Shown in pieces: positions 1 through 5,436 of a stretch of DNA of 5,436 bases. The notes under the pieces are model-generated. The model had not been told where the DNA came from. It ran no database searches and worked only from the letters and a program-made list of their open reading frames with translations. The first letter of the stretch is position 1. Each line of letters starts with the position of its first letter. Origin of the DNA: Bacteroidales bacterium (GTDB lineage Bacteria; Bacteroidota; Bacteroidia; Bacteroidales; JAADGE01); assembly GCA_029932445.1 (NCBI GenBank), contig JAOZQB010000065.1, forward strand, positions 9,178-14,613, written 5' to 3'. A program made the translations under genes and the position numbers.

Positions 1-1550
1 TAATTTTCGAAGCTGACGGATACTTTAATGATACAGTTGATATTTCTGTAACAGGAGGTCAAACAACAATTGTCGATCGTTGGTTACCTTTTGATACAAC
101 AGTTGCTCCTGTTGTATTATCACATTACATGCCGAGTTTGCCTGACAGTGTCGGAGCTACGGAATCAATTACTTTTCGTTTCAGTTCTCCTATGATGACT
201 TCTTCCGTTGAAACGGCATTTTCAATTACACCTGCCGTAAACGGTCAATTTACTTGGGATGATGATAATAAAACCTTGGTTTTTTCACATACGGAAACTT
301 TCGAAAAAGCAACGGAATATACTGTTAGCTTGTCCACAGAAGCAAAAAGCATTTGGAATGTACCTATAGAAACAGCTTATTCTTTTAATTTTATTACAAA
401 AAACAGAAACAGATTAGCATTACTCGATTCTTATCCTAAAAATAATAGTATTGTAAATCCGAAATTACAGTTTCGTTTAATTTTTGATGCCCCGCTGGCA
501 TCTTCTTCTCTTATTAATAATGTAATATTATATAATTCAAATAATGATGAAATATCTAAATGGGGAGCTGTCGTTTTTGAAGATGAAGGTAGAGGGAATT
601 ATTTCTTTTTACCTCAAGAAGATTTAAATTATAATGAAAATTACAAAATTGTTTTATCACCCGGAATTCTTGACGAAGACGGAACACCGTATTATGAGAC
701 AACAGAAATTAACTTTTCGACACAAGTTGAAAATCCCATGACTTTCTCGCTTTTTGATGATTTTGAAAATATCGGAACTTGGACTGATCCTGATGACAGT
801 CAATTTACACAAGGAACAGACCCTTCATTAACAAGTTTTGCAATTTCTCCTTATTTTAAAATAAGCGGTTATTCTTCAGGAAAACTGCATTATCAATTTA
901 CGGAAACTGACGGAGGGATTTGTGCGGAAACGAATTCTGTTCCGTACGAAATCGGATCAGGAAAAAGTACTGAATTCGGAATGTGGATTTTCGGAGATTT
1001 AAGTTATAATTTATTAGAATACGGATTTTATCGAAACAGCAATATGAATGAACCCATTTTTATTGACACAATAGATTGGGCAGGATGGGATTTAAAATAC
1101 ATTAATAAAAGTGAAATACCCGGAGACGGGAATAAACAATTTCACAGTATTATGGTTAAACAAAACCCTTTATCCCCGTCCCTTAAAGGAGAAATTTTTA
1201 TTGATGATATTTTTCAGGTTCCGGGTGTAAATATTAAAAATATTGATTTGAATAAAGATTTTTATTTCATACAAAATTTTCCGAATCCTTTTGAGGAAAT
1301 TACAAATTTTTCATATTATTTATCGGTTGATGCCGATGTAAAATTGGAAATATTTAATCTTTTAGGGCAAAAAATTGTGTCAATTGAAAAAACGGCACAA
1401 AAAACGGGAATGCAATTGATTATATGGAACGGTAAAGATTGTAAAAACAATAATGTCGGCAGCGGAACCTATTTTTATAAAATCACGGCAATTCCGATTT
1501 CAAACAGTTCTGTACAATATCAAAAATCAGGTGTTTCTGTTAAATATTAA
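1..1550 (+). CDS. C-terminal part of a large T9SS-secreted multidomain protein (SbsA Ig-like domains, T9SS type A sorting domain)
   Basis: The reading frame is open from the left edge (first full codon at 3) to TAA at 1548-1550, giving 515 residues. The Met at 129 is internal, because the 42 codons before it continue the fold; the true start is outside the window. Residues 1-32 (EADGYFNDTVDISVTGG) resemble the end of a carboxypeptidase-regulatory-like beta-sandwich. About 35-132 and 138-241 are two SbsA-type (Big_5) Ig-like domains; the first shows the typical ITFRFSSPM and FSITP. About 247-407 is a beta-rich module with FGMWIFGD, IDWAGW and FIDD, resembling jelly-roll modules of large secreted proteins. 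A T9SS type A sorting domain covers about 420-515: NFPNPF (425-430), LEIFNLLGQKI, then VGSGTYFYKI. By family knowledge such a domain directs outer-membrane export and often surface anchoring. No catalytic domain is visible, so the enzyme or adhesin role, if any, lies upstream. A terminator-like hairpin follows. Confidence 0.9.
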   Translation, partial: IFEADGYFNDTVDISVTGGQTTIVDRWLPFDTTVAPVVLSHYMPSLPDSVGATESITFRFSSPMMTSSVETAFSITPAVNGQFTWDDDNKTLVFSHTETFEKATEYTVSLSTEAKSIWNVPIETAYSFNFITKNRNRLALLDSYPKNNSIVNPKLQFRLIFDAPLASSSLINNVILYNSNNDEISKWGAVVFEDEGRGNYFFLPQEDLNYNENYKIVLSPGILDEDGTPYYETTEINFSTQVENPMTFSLFDDFENIGTWTDPDDSQFTQGTDPSLTSFAISPYFKISGYSSGKLHYQFTETDGGICAETNSVPYEIGSGKSTEFGMWIFGDLSYNLLEYGFYRNSNMNEPIFIDTIDWAGWDLKYINKSEIPGDGNKQFHSIMVKQNPLSPSLKGEIFIDDIFQVPGVNIKNIDLNKDFYFIQNFPNPFEEITNFSYYLSVDADVKLEIFNLLGQKIVSIEKTAQKTGMQLIIWNGKDCKNNNVGSGTYFYKITAIPISNSSVQYQKSGVSVKY

Positions 1551-1556
1551 CAGAAA
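1534..1556 (+). repeat. Perfect 10-bp inverted repeat straddling the stop codon
   Basis: TTTCTGTTAA (1534-1543) and TTAACAGAAA (1547-1556) are exact reverse complements separated by ATA. The TAA stop at 1548-1550 lies in the right arm. In the plus-strand RNA the hairpin would cover the last codons and the stop, with a possible extra G-U pair (1533/1557). There is no T-tract after it, so it is not a classical terminator. It could be a 3'-end stabilising hairpin or a chance result of AT-rich sequence. Confidence 0.5.
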
Positions 1557-1587
1557 TTTCGTAAACGAAAATGCAAATTAATAAACG

Positions 1588-1619
1588 AAAAAAAAACCGA
1601 ATTATTCTCGGGTTTTTTT
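1588..1619. terminator. Bidirectional intrinsic terminator between convergent genes
   Basis: An A9 run (1588-1596) plus CCGA is followed by the loop ATTATTC (1601-1607) and then TCGGG plus T7 (1608-1619). A1590-A1600 pairs with T1608-T1619 with a single bulged G at 1610. Read on plus, the G/C core runs into T7, 38 nt after the stop of the secreted-protein gene. Read on minus, the core runs into nine Ts. The position between two convergent genes and the symmetric A/T tracts fit a shared terminator. The G/C core is short, so efficiency may be modest. The 10-mer TAAACGAAAA occurs twice just upstream (1562-1571 and 1582-1591). Confidence 0.7.
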
Positions 1620-1623
1620 AATC

Positions 1624-1665
1624 TTAATAATTCCGGATTATTAACCCATTAATTTTTCGGGTTAA
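1624..1665. repeat. Two overlapping, mutually exclusive hairpins
   Basis: Hairpin A: TTAATAAT (1624-1631) and ATTATTAA (1637-1644), a perfect 8-bp stem with loop TCCGG. Hairpin B: TTAACCC (1641-1647) and GGGTTAA (1659-1665), a perfect 7-bp stem with an 11-nt loop. They share 1641-1644, so only one can form fully at a time. Neither is followed by a long T-tract on plus. Hairpin B has the stronger G/C content. They may be extra terminator or RNA-stabilising elements in the convergent gap; an attenuator role is unlikely because no gene lies directly downstream in either direction. Confidence 0.45.
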
Positions 1666-1670
1666 ATGTT

Positions 1671-1694
1671 TTATAGCCCAAATTTGGGCTATAA
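1671..1694. repeat. Perfect 24-bp palindrome, likely terminator or 3'-end hairpin
   Basis: The arm TTATAGCCCAAA (1671-1682) is followed directly by its exact reverse complement (1683-1694) with no spacer. As RNA it would form a hairpin with about 10 pairs, including the AGCCC/GGGCT core, around a small AAUU loop. A7 follows on plus (1697-1703), so on the minus strand a T7 precedes the palindrome rather than following it. It is the strongest structure in the gap and lies 70 nt beyond the stop of the minus-strand prenyl synthase gene. It could be a terminator-like structure, a binding site for a dimeric DNA-binding protein, or a copy of a dispersed genomic palindrome. Confidence 0.6.
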
Positions 1695-1708
1695 TCAAAA
1701 AAATGGTG

Positions 1709-1760
1709 TAAGCTAAATTTATAACTTTTAACTTCTGAATTTTATGAATAATTCAGCTTA
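1709..1760 (-). repeat. Stem in the 3' untranslated region of the prenyl synthase transcript
   Basis: In the minus-strand RNA, TAAGCTGAATT (1760-1750) pairs with AATTTAGCTTA (1719-1709) over 11 positions, ten Watson-Crick and one G-U, enclosing 30 nt. In the plus-strand RNA the same position is an A-C mismatch, so the structure favours the minus transcript. It begins three nucleotides after the TAA stop of the prenyl synthase. A competing smaller hairpin, CTGAATT (1735-1741) with AATTCAG (1750-1756), uses the same bases. There is no T-tract immediately after it. It is probably a 3'-end protective structure or chance. Confidence 0.4.
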
Positions 1761-1763
1761 AGA

Positions 1764-2738
1764 TTATTTTTTCCTTACCGTAATATACTTTACTAAATTT
1801 TGAAGATGTTTTTTTGCATCAGTTTCCGGAAAATCATCTAATGCTTTCAGTGCCGAAATTTTATGTTCTTCCATGATTTTTTCGGTATATTCCAATCCCT
1901 GTTTTTCTTTTACAAAATCCAAAATTTGCTTAACTTGATTTTGTTTTCCTGATGATTTTCCGATTAATTTCAAAATGTATCTTTTTTGAGATCTTTCCGA
2001 ATTTTTGAGTGCATAAATTAAAGGAAGTGTCATTTTCTTTTCCTGAATATCATTTCCGGAAGGTTTTCCGGTTAGGTTTGTTTTTTGATAATCAAATAAA
2101 TCATCTTTTATTTGAAAAGTGATACCGGCATATTTCCCGAATTGTTTCAAGTTTTCAATTTGATCTTTTTCGGCTTTTGCAGAAGCTGCACCGGCAACCG
2201 TACAAGAAGCAATTAAAGTGGCAGTTTTTTTATAAATTATGTCAAAATAGGTCTTTTCGGAAATATCTAATTTTCTGGATTTTTCGAGTTGAAGCAGTTC
2301 TCCTTCTGCCATTTCTTTAACTGCTTCCGAAACAATTTCAAGTAATTCAAATTCTTTATTTCGTATTGCTAAAAGAAGACCTTTAGACAATAGATAATCT
2401 CCGGCCAGAACAGCAATTTTGGACCGCCATAAAGCATTAACGGAAAAAAAACCTCTGCGTTTATTCGAGTTGTCAACAACATCGTCATGAATTAATGTTG
2501 CGGTATGTAACAGTTCAATAAGTGCAGCAGCAGTATATGTGCTTTCGGTAACTTCTCCGATTAATTTTGCCGAAAGAAAAACAAACATCGGTCGCATTTG
2601 TTTGCCTTTTCTTCGAATGATGTAATTCATTATAATGTCCAAAAGGGGAACATTACTTTTTACTGCTTTCTTAAAAAAAGGCTCAAATTTATCCATTTCG
2701 GGCTTAATAAAAGCCCTTATATCATTTATTTCTGACAT
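1764..2738 (-). CDS. Long-chain all-trans polyprenyl diphosphate synthase
   Basis: A 324-residue cytosolic trans-prenyltransferase, the usual length for the octaprenyl/heptaprenyl synthase group (IspB-like). It adds isopentenyl diphosphate units to an allylic starter. In Bacteroidota the expected product is the menaquinone side chain; chain length cannot be read from sequence alone. Motifs in order: GKQMRP (45-50), first aspartate-rich motif DDVVD (85-89) followed by RRG (94-96), AEGELLQLE (144-152), K170-T172 of YKKTA, second aspartate-rich motif DDLFD (212-216) followed by GKPSGND (224-230), and KKMTLPLIY (234-242). All substrate-binding and magnesium-binding residues appear present. The residue five before DDVVD is Ala80, a small side chain that in this family permits long products. 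The ATG at 2738 is favoured because it lies 6 nt after the stop of the upstream barrel gene; only an A-rich leader precedes it. It is probably cotranscribed with that gene. A GGGCTT/AAGCCC hairpin (2700-2716) lies early in the coding sequence. Confidence 0.93.
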   Translation of the reverse strand: MSEINDIRAFIKPEMDKFEPFFKKAVKSNVPLLDIIMNYIIRRKGKQMRPMFVFLSAKLIGEVTESTYTAAALIELLHTATLIHDDVVDNSNKRRGFFSVNALWRSKIAVLAGDYLLSKGLLLAIRNKEFELLEIVSEAVKEMAEGELLQLEKSRKLDISEKTYFDIIYKKTATLIASCTVAGAASAKAEKDQIENLKQFGKYAGITFQIKDDLFDYQKTNLTGKPSGNDIQEKKMTLPLIYALKNSERSQKRYILKLIGKSSGKQNQVKQILDFVKEKQGLEYTEKIMEEHKISALKALDDFPETDAKKHLQNLVKYITVRKK

Positions 2739-2743
2739 TCTGT

Positions 2744-3505
2744 TTATTTAAAAAGCATTAACCGACCTTTTCCGCATGTAGCATCTCCCCAAAATGCAAA
2801 ATAATAGTTCACTTCTAAAATAAATTGAATTGAAAGCGGATTGGTATCGGACAGAATGTCCTTTGCAGGGATGTAATAACCGTCATCAACAACATTGTAT
2901 GAATAACCGGGAGTGAAATCGGTAAATGAATAGGCAAAACGTGTTCCGAGGTTAACATCAAGACGTTCATTTTTATAAACTGCGACACCAAATCCGAGCA
3001 CAAGACTCGTAAATTTTGATGCATAATTGGCTGCCGGATTATCAGTCGGGCGGAAGGGCGGATTCGGGTTACTGATTGAATTTGTAAGAGTCATTGATTT
3101 AATATTAGAAAATTTTCCACCCAATTCAAAATACCCGCCTTTTTCTCCCGAATATCTGAAAAAAGGTAAAATATCAAGTGATTTTATTTTCAACTCTTTT
3201 TCATAAATATCACCGTTATTGTCAATCGTATATTGTTGGCCGAAAGATGAAAGAAGAGCATCAGCACCAAAACCTAAATTATTTCCGATAGTGAAAGTAA
3301 AGCGACCGCCGTATGATAAACTTGGTGTTAAATAATTAAAATCAACATGTTTATCATCAATATTATCAATATTTAAAAGAACGGAATTGCCGTAACCGAC
3401 TTTTGCGGCAATGCTGAACCATTTAATGGTTTGTTTTCTTCTTTGAGCATCTGCATTTTGAAAAAGAAAAGCAAATATGAGCAATAAATAAATAGATTTT
3501 TTCAT
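2744..3505 (-). CDS. Outer-membrane beta-barrel protein, function unknown
   Basis: A 253-residue exported protein. Residues 1-20 form a Sec signal peptide: MKKS, hydrophobic core YLLLIFAFLF, then NADA with probable signal peptidase I cleavage before Gln21. The rest consists of alternating hydrophobic/polar strands with turns rich in Asn, Asp and Gly, typical of the small porin-like barrels (OMP_b-brl type) common in Bacteroidota. Examples are FSIAAKVGYGN, YGGRFTFTIGNNLGFGADALL, LDILPFFRYSG, GGYFELGGKF, SLVLGFGVAVY and LSIQFILEVNYYFAF, which suggest roughly eight to ten strands. Pro-rich NPNPPFRPTDNP (146-157) is a likely surface loop. Unusually, about 14 residues follow the last strand, including the only cysteine (Cys244). 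It is the first gene of a two-gene minus-strand unit. The start at 3505 is fixed by the signal peptide; no Shine-Dalgarno sequence is seen. I do not recognise a specific family member. Confidence 0.82.
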   Translation of the reverse strand: MKKSIYLLLIFAFLFQNADAQRRKQTIKWFSIAAKVGYGNSVLLNIDNIDDKHVDFNYLTPSLSYGGRFTFTIGNNLGFGADALLSSFGQQYTIDNNGDIYEKELKIKSLDILPFFRYSGEKGGYFELGGKFSNIKSMTLTNSISNPNPPFRPTDNPAANYASKFTSLVLGFGVAVYKNERLDVNLGTRFAYSFTDFTPGYSYNVVDDGYYIPAKDILSDTNPLSIQFILEVNYYFAFWGDATCGKGRLMLFK

Positions 3506-3530
3506 TTTGAATAAATTTAGATTTAAAAGG

Positions 3531-3538
3531 TAAAAGTA
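3531..3538 (-). promoter_or_regulatory. Possible -7 box for the barrel-prenyl synthase unit
   Basis: On the minus strand this reads TACTTTTA, one mismatch from the Bacteroidota consensus TAnnTTTG. It lies 25 nt before the ATG at 3505. No good TTTG -33 element is seen upstream. It is the best candidate in the 99-bp divergent gap for this direction, but weak. Confidence 0.3.
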
Positions 3539-3574
3539 ATAAGATTTTCGATTTTTATTATAAAATTTGTTTAA

Positions 3575-3582
3575 TAGATTTG
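3575..3582 (+). promoter_or_regulatory. Bacteroidota-type -7 promoter box for the mscS-CPBP unit
   Basis: TAGATTTG matches the TAnnTTTG -7 consensus of the Bacteroidota primary sigma factor exactly. It ends 22 nt before the ATG at 3605, which would leave a short A/T-rich leader of about 15 nt. The -33 region (around 3552-3556) has only TTTTT instead of TTTG, and a TTTG at 3566-3569 is too close to serve. The match and placement make it the likely promoter for the channel and protease genes. Confidence 0.55.
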
Positions 3583-3604
3583 CATAAAATATTAAAATCT
3601 TATT

Positions 3605-4672
3605 ATGAGTGAATTTTTTGAAAAAACATTTTACGGAAATACAGTGGCTGAATGGAGCGTTGCTTTATTAATAATTGTCGGAACTTTTGTTTTGGCAAAA
3701 GCAATTTATTGGCTTTCCGGAAATATTATTAAAAAAGCAACAAAAAAAACAAAGTCTAAATTAGATGATTTAATTATAGATAAAATTGAAGAACCGATTA
3801 TATTAGCTTTGGTTCTCGGCGGAATTTGGTATGCGATTTCATATTTAAATGTCTCGGAAGGATTTGCCGGTTTTGCCGATAAAGCTTTTTATGTTGCATT
3901 TACTTTTGATGTTTCATGGTTGGTTGTTCGGTTGGTTGATTCGGTTTTAGTTGAGTATTTAAGCCCTTTGGTAAAAAAAACCAAAGGAAATCTTGATAAT
4001 CAACTTTTACCTATTATCAGGAAAAGTTTAAAAGCAACGATTTGGGCTGTTGCTGTTATTGTCGGATTAAAAAATGCGGGCTATGATGTCGGTGCTTTGT
4101 TAGCAGGACTCGGACTGGGAGGTTTGGCATTTGCAATGGCTGCAAAAGATTCTGTCGCAAATCTTTTCGGAGGGATTACGGTTTTTATGGATAAACCGTT
4201 TAAAATAGGTGACAGAATTGTGATTGACGGTTATGACGGAACCGTTTCGGATATGGGTTTACGGAGTACAAAACTCAGAACACTTGCCGGAAGAATTGTT
4301 ACGATACCCAATAAAAATTTCACGGAAAAATACATTGAAAATGTCAGTTCCGAACCCAATCGAAAAATGTCAATGACACTCGGATTAACCTATGATACAA
4401 GTCCGAAAGACATATTGAAAGCAATTGATATATTGAAAGATATTGATAAAAACAGCAAATACACGAAACAAGAATGTGTTGTGTATTTTAATTCTTTCGG
4501 AGATTTTTCTTTAAATATAAGTTTTACATATTTTATTATCGGTAAACCTGACTATTGGTTTTTAGCACCCAATGAAATAAATTTTCAAATATTGCAAAAA
4601 TTTAATAATGCCGGATTGGAATTTGCATTCCCGACACAAACAATTTTAACACAAGAAATTAAAGCAAATTAA
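3605..4672 (+). CDS. MscS-family mechanosensitive ion channel
   Basis: A 355-residue inner-membrane protein of the small-conductance mechanosensitive channel family, whose members open on membrane tension and release solutes during hypo-osmotic shock. Hydrophobic segments lie near residues 16-37, 64-82, 94-113 and 138-156. They are followed by the pore helix at about 161-194 (GALLAGLGLGGLAFAMAAKDSVANLFGG), with the Ala/Gly packing pattern of the MscS TM3. Five segments in all and this length resemble the YnaI-type subgroup rather than three-helix MscS; K181-D182 occupies the place of the Gln-Gly kink of E. coli MscS. The beta domain follows: KPFKIGDRIVIDGYDGTV (197-214), LRSTKLRT, then IPNKNF (234-239). 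The cytoplasmic alpha/beta vestibule covers about 250-340 and ends with FPTQTI (342-347). The domain set is complete, with no frameshift. The ATG at 3605 follows a matching promoter box. The stop overlaps the next start (TAATG), so the protease gene is probably translationally coupled. Confidence 0.94.
   Translation: MSEFFEKTFYGNTVAEWSVALLIIVGTFVLAKAIYWLSGNIIKKATKKTKSKLDDLIIDKIEEPIILALVLGGIWYAISYLNVSEGFAGFADKAFYVAFTFDVSWLVVRLVDSVLVEYLSPLVKKTKGNLDNQLLPIIRKSLKATIWAVAVIVGLKNAGYDVGALLAGLGLGGLAFAMAAKDSVANLFGGITVFMDKPFKIGDRIVIDGYDGTVSDMGLRSTKLRTLAGRIVTIPNKNFTEKYIENVSSEPNRKMSMTLGLTYDTSPKDILKAIDILKDIDKNSKYTKQECVVYFNSFGDFSLNISFTYFIIGKPDYWFLAPNEINFQILQKFNNAGLEFAFPTQTILTQEIKAN
3965..3987 (+). repeat. 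Intragenic hairpin with an A7 loop in the channel gene
   Basis: CCTTTGGT (3965-3972) and ACCAAAGG (3980-3987) form a perfect 8-bp stem around seven As, part of an A8 run (3973-3980). The bases encode PLVKKTKG, residues 121-128, in the loop between membrane segments. It may be a by-product of coding for lysine-rich sequence. A run of eight As can cause polymerase slippage, but nothing shows that this is used. Confidence 0.35.
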
Positions 4673-5436
4673 TGAAAAATCCTTTATTTGAACAATCGCA
4701 TCCTTTTACAAAATTGTTGTTTTTATTGTTTATTATTGTTGCGTCATTCAGTATTTTCTTGATTTTAGGATTAATAACGGCTGTTCCTTTCTTCGGAATT
4801 CAATTGTCATCGTTTCAAGATGCTTTGAATATTAACAATCCTGACAATATCGGCTTGATAAAATACATGCAATTTATTCAACACATGGGGATTTTTGTTG
4901 TTCCGCCGCTTGTTGCTGCTTATGTGTTTTCAAAATACCCGATAAGCTATTTAAGTGCAGATACTAAAAGCAAATTTGCGGTATATTTATTAGCAACGGT
5001 TATTATCATTTTTGCAATTCCTTTTATTAATTATACGGGCGCATTGAATGCAAAAATGAGTTTGCCTGCCGGTTTTGCAGGATTTGAAGAAAAAATAAAA
5101 GCAATGGAAGAATCTGCCGGAAAAATGACGGAAGCATTTTTAAATGTAAAATCAATCGGCGGACTTTTTGTAAATTTAATTATTGTTGCACTGCTTCCTG
5201 CCATCGGAGAGGAGTTTTTGTTCCGAGGCGTATTACTCAGATTATTTAAAGAATGGACAAAAAATAAACATGCGGCAATTTTAATTTCGGCATTTTTATT
5301 CAGTGCGGTTCATTTTCAGTTTTACGGATTTTTACCCAGATTTTTATTGGGTGCTTTATTTGGTTATTTATTTGTTTGGTCAAGAAACATTTGGGTACCT
5401 GTTACGGTGCATTTTATCAACAACGGACTTGCCGTT
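4672..5436 (+). CDS. CPBP-family (CAAX protease-like) intramembrane glutamic endopeptidase, 3' end cut by window
   Basis: An open frame from the ATG at 4672 to the window edge gives 255 residues with no stop. It is a multi-pass membrane protein with hydrophobic stretches near 14-43, 67-88, 102-121, 163-178, 203-214 and 224-240. The three signature motifs of the CPBP/Abi (Rce1-like) family are all present: EExxxR at Glu180-Glu181-Arg185 (GEEFLFRG), FxxxH at Phe210-His214, and HxxxN at His247-Asn251. By family knowledge these form the intramembrane active site of a peptidase, so the protein is probably active. The substrate is unknown; prenylated-protein processing is the eukaryotic role, and in bacteria members serve in bacteriocin self-immunity or leader cleavage among other roles. 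A charged loop (about 124-160, EEKIKAMEESAGK) separates the third membrane segment from the catalytic core. The start overlaps the channel gene stop by one base, with no Shine-Dalgarno sequence. Only a short tail should be missing. Confidence 0.92.
   Translation, partial: MKNPLFEQSHPFTKLLFLLFIIVASFSIFLILGLITAVPFFGIQLSSFQDALNINNPDNIGLIKYMQFIQHMGIFVVPPLVAAYVFSKYPISYLSADTKSKFAVYLLATVIIIFAIPFINYTGALNAKMSLPAGFAGFEEKIKAMEESAGKMTEAFLNVKSIGGLFVNLIIVALLPAIGEEFLFRGVLLRLFKEWTKNKHAAILISAFLFSAVHFQFYGFLPRFLLGALFGYLFVWSRNIWVPVTVHFINNGLAV

Noticed and set aside
129..131. ATG at 129 as the start of the secreted protein
   Set aside because: The frame stays open to the window edge, and the 42 upstream codons continue a beta-sandwich domain; no signal peptide follows the Met.
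1562..1591. TAAACGAAAA repeated twice 20 nt apart as an operator or attachment site
   Set aside because: Only two copies, A-rich, between a stop codon and a terminator; chance similarity is likely and no integrase or mobile gene is near.
2700..2716. GGGCTT/AAGCCC hairpin early in the prenyl synthase coding region
   Set aside because: A 6-bp stem within codons about 8-13 could affect translation, but it is short and explained well enough by coding sequence; no supporting context.
2815..3024. A 69-codon minus-strand reading frame inside the barrel gene
   Set aside because: It overlaps the signal-peptide-bearing barrel gene in another frame and has no recognisable domain or start context; it is a shadow frame.
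3506..3604. Possible small gene or riboswitch in the divergent gap
   Set aside because: Only 99 bp, very A/T-rich, no sizeable frame and no strong stem; promoters explain it.
4672..5436. CPBP protein as an abortive-infection or bacteriocin-immunity gene in a defence island
   Set aside because: The family includes such members, but no toxin, bacteriocin or phage-defence gene is adjacent; the neighbour is an osmotic channel.

Overview
The window is AT-rich bacterial chromosome, most likely from the phylum Bacteroidota. Three things point there. The first gene ends in a type IX secretion (T9SS) type A sorting domain. None of the four visible starts has a clear Shine-Dalgarno sequence. A TAnnTTTG-type promoter box (TAGATTTG) lies just upstream of the mscS-family gene. 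I cannot place it below phylum. There is no tRNA, rRNA, CRISPR array, insertion sequence or phage gene in view, and the gene content looks like ordinary core or shell genome.

Layout. Bases 1-1550 (+) hold the last 515 codons of a large secreted multidomain protein: the tail of a carboxypeptidase-regulatory-like fold, two SbsA-type Ig-like domains, a beta-rich jelly-roll-like module and the T9SS C-terminal domain. Its N-terminus lies outside the window. Bases 1551-1763 are a convergent gap packed with inverted repeats: a bidirectional A-tract/T-tract terminator, two overlapping (mutually exclusive) hairpins, a perfect 24-bp palindrome, and a stem that pairs fully only in the minus-strand transcript. 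Bases 1764-3505 (-) are a two-gene unit with a 5-nt gap: a small outer-membrane beta-barrel protein followed by a long-chain trans-polyprenyl diphosphate synthase. Bases 3506-3604 are a 99-bp divergent promoter region. Bases 3605-5436 (+) are a second tight pair, an MscS-type mechanosensitive channel and a CPBP (CAAX-protease-like) intramembrane protease. Their stop and start overlap as TAATG, and the second gene runs off the window.

How the genes relate. All five products belong to the cell envelope: a surface or secreted protein, an outer-membrane barrel, a prenyl donor synthase (menaquinone side chain or related lipid carrier), an inner-membrane osmotic valve and an inner-membrane protease. 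I see no direct evidence that they form one pathway. The mscS-CPBP pair is the most likely functional link, because of its translational coupling. I did not find a clearly new system. The least explained parts are the structured convergent gap and the unassigned domain of the secreted protein.
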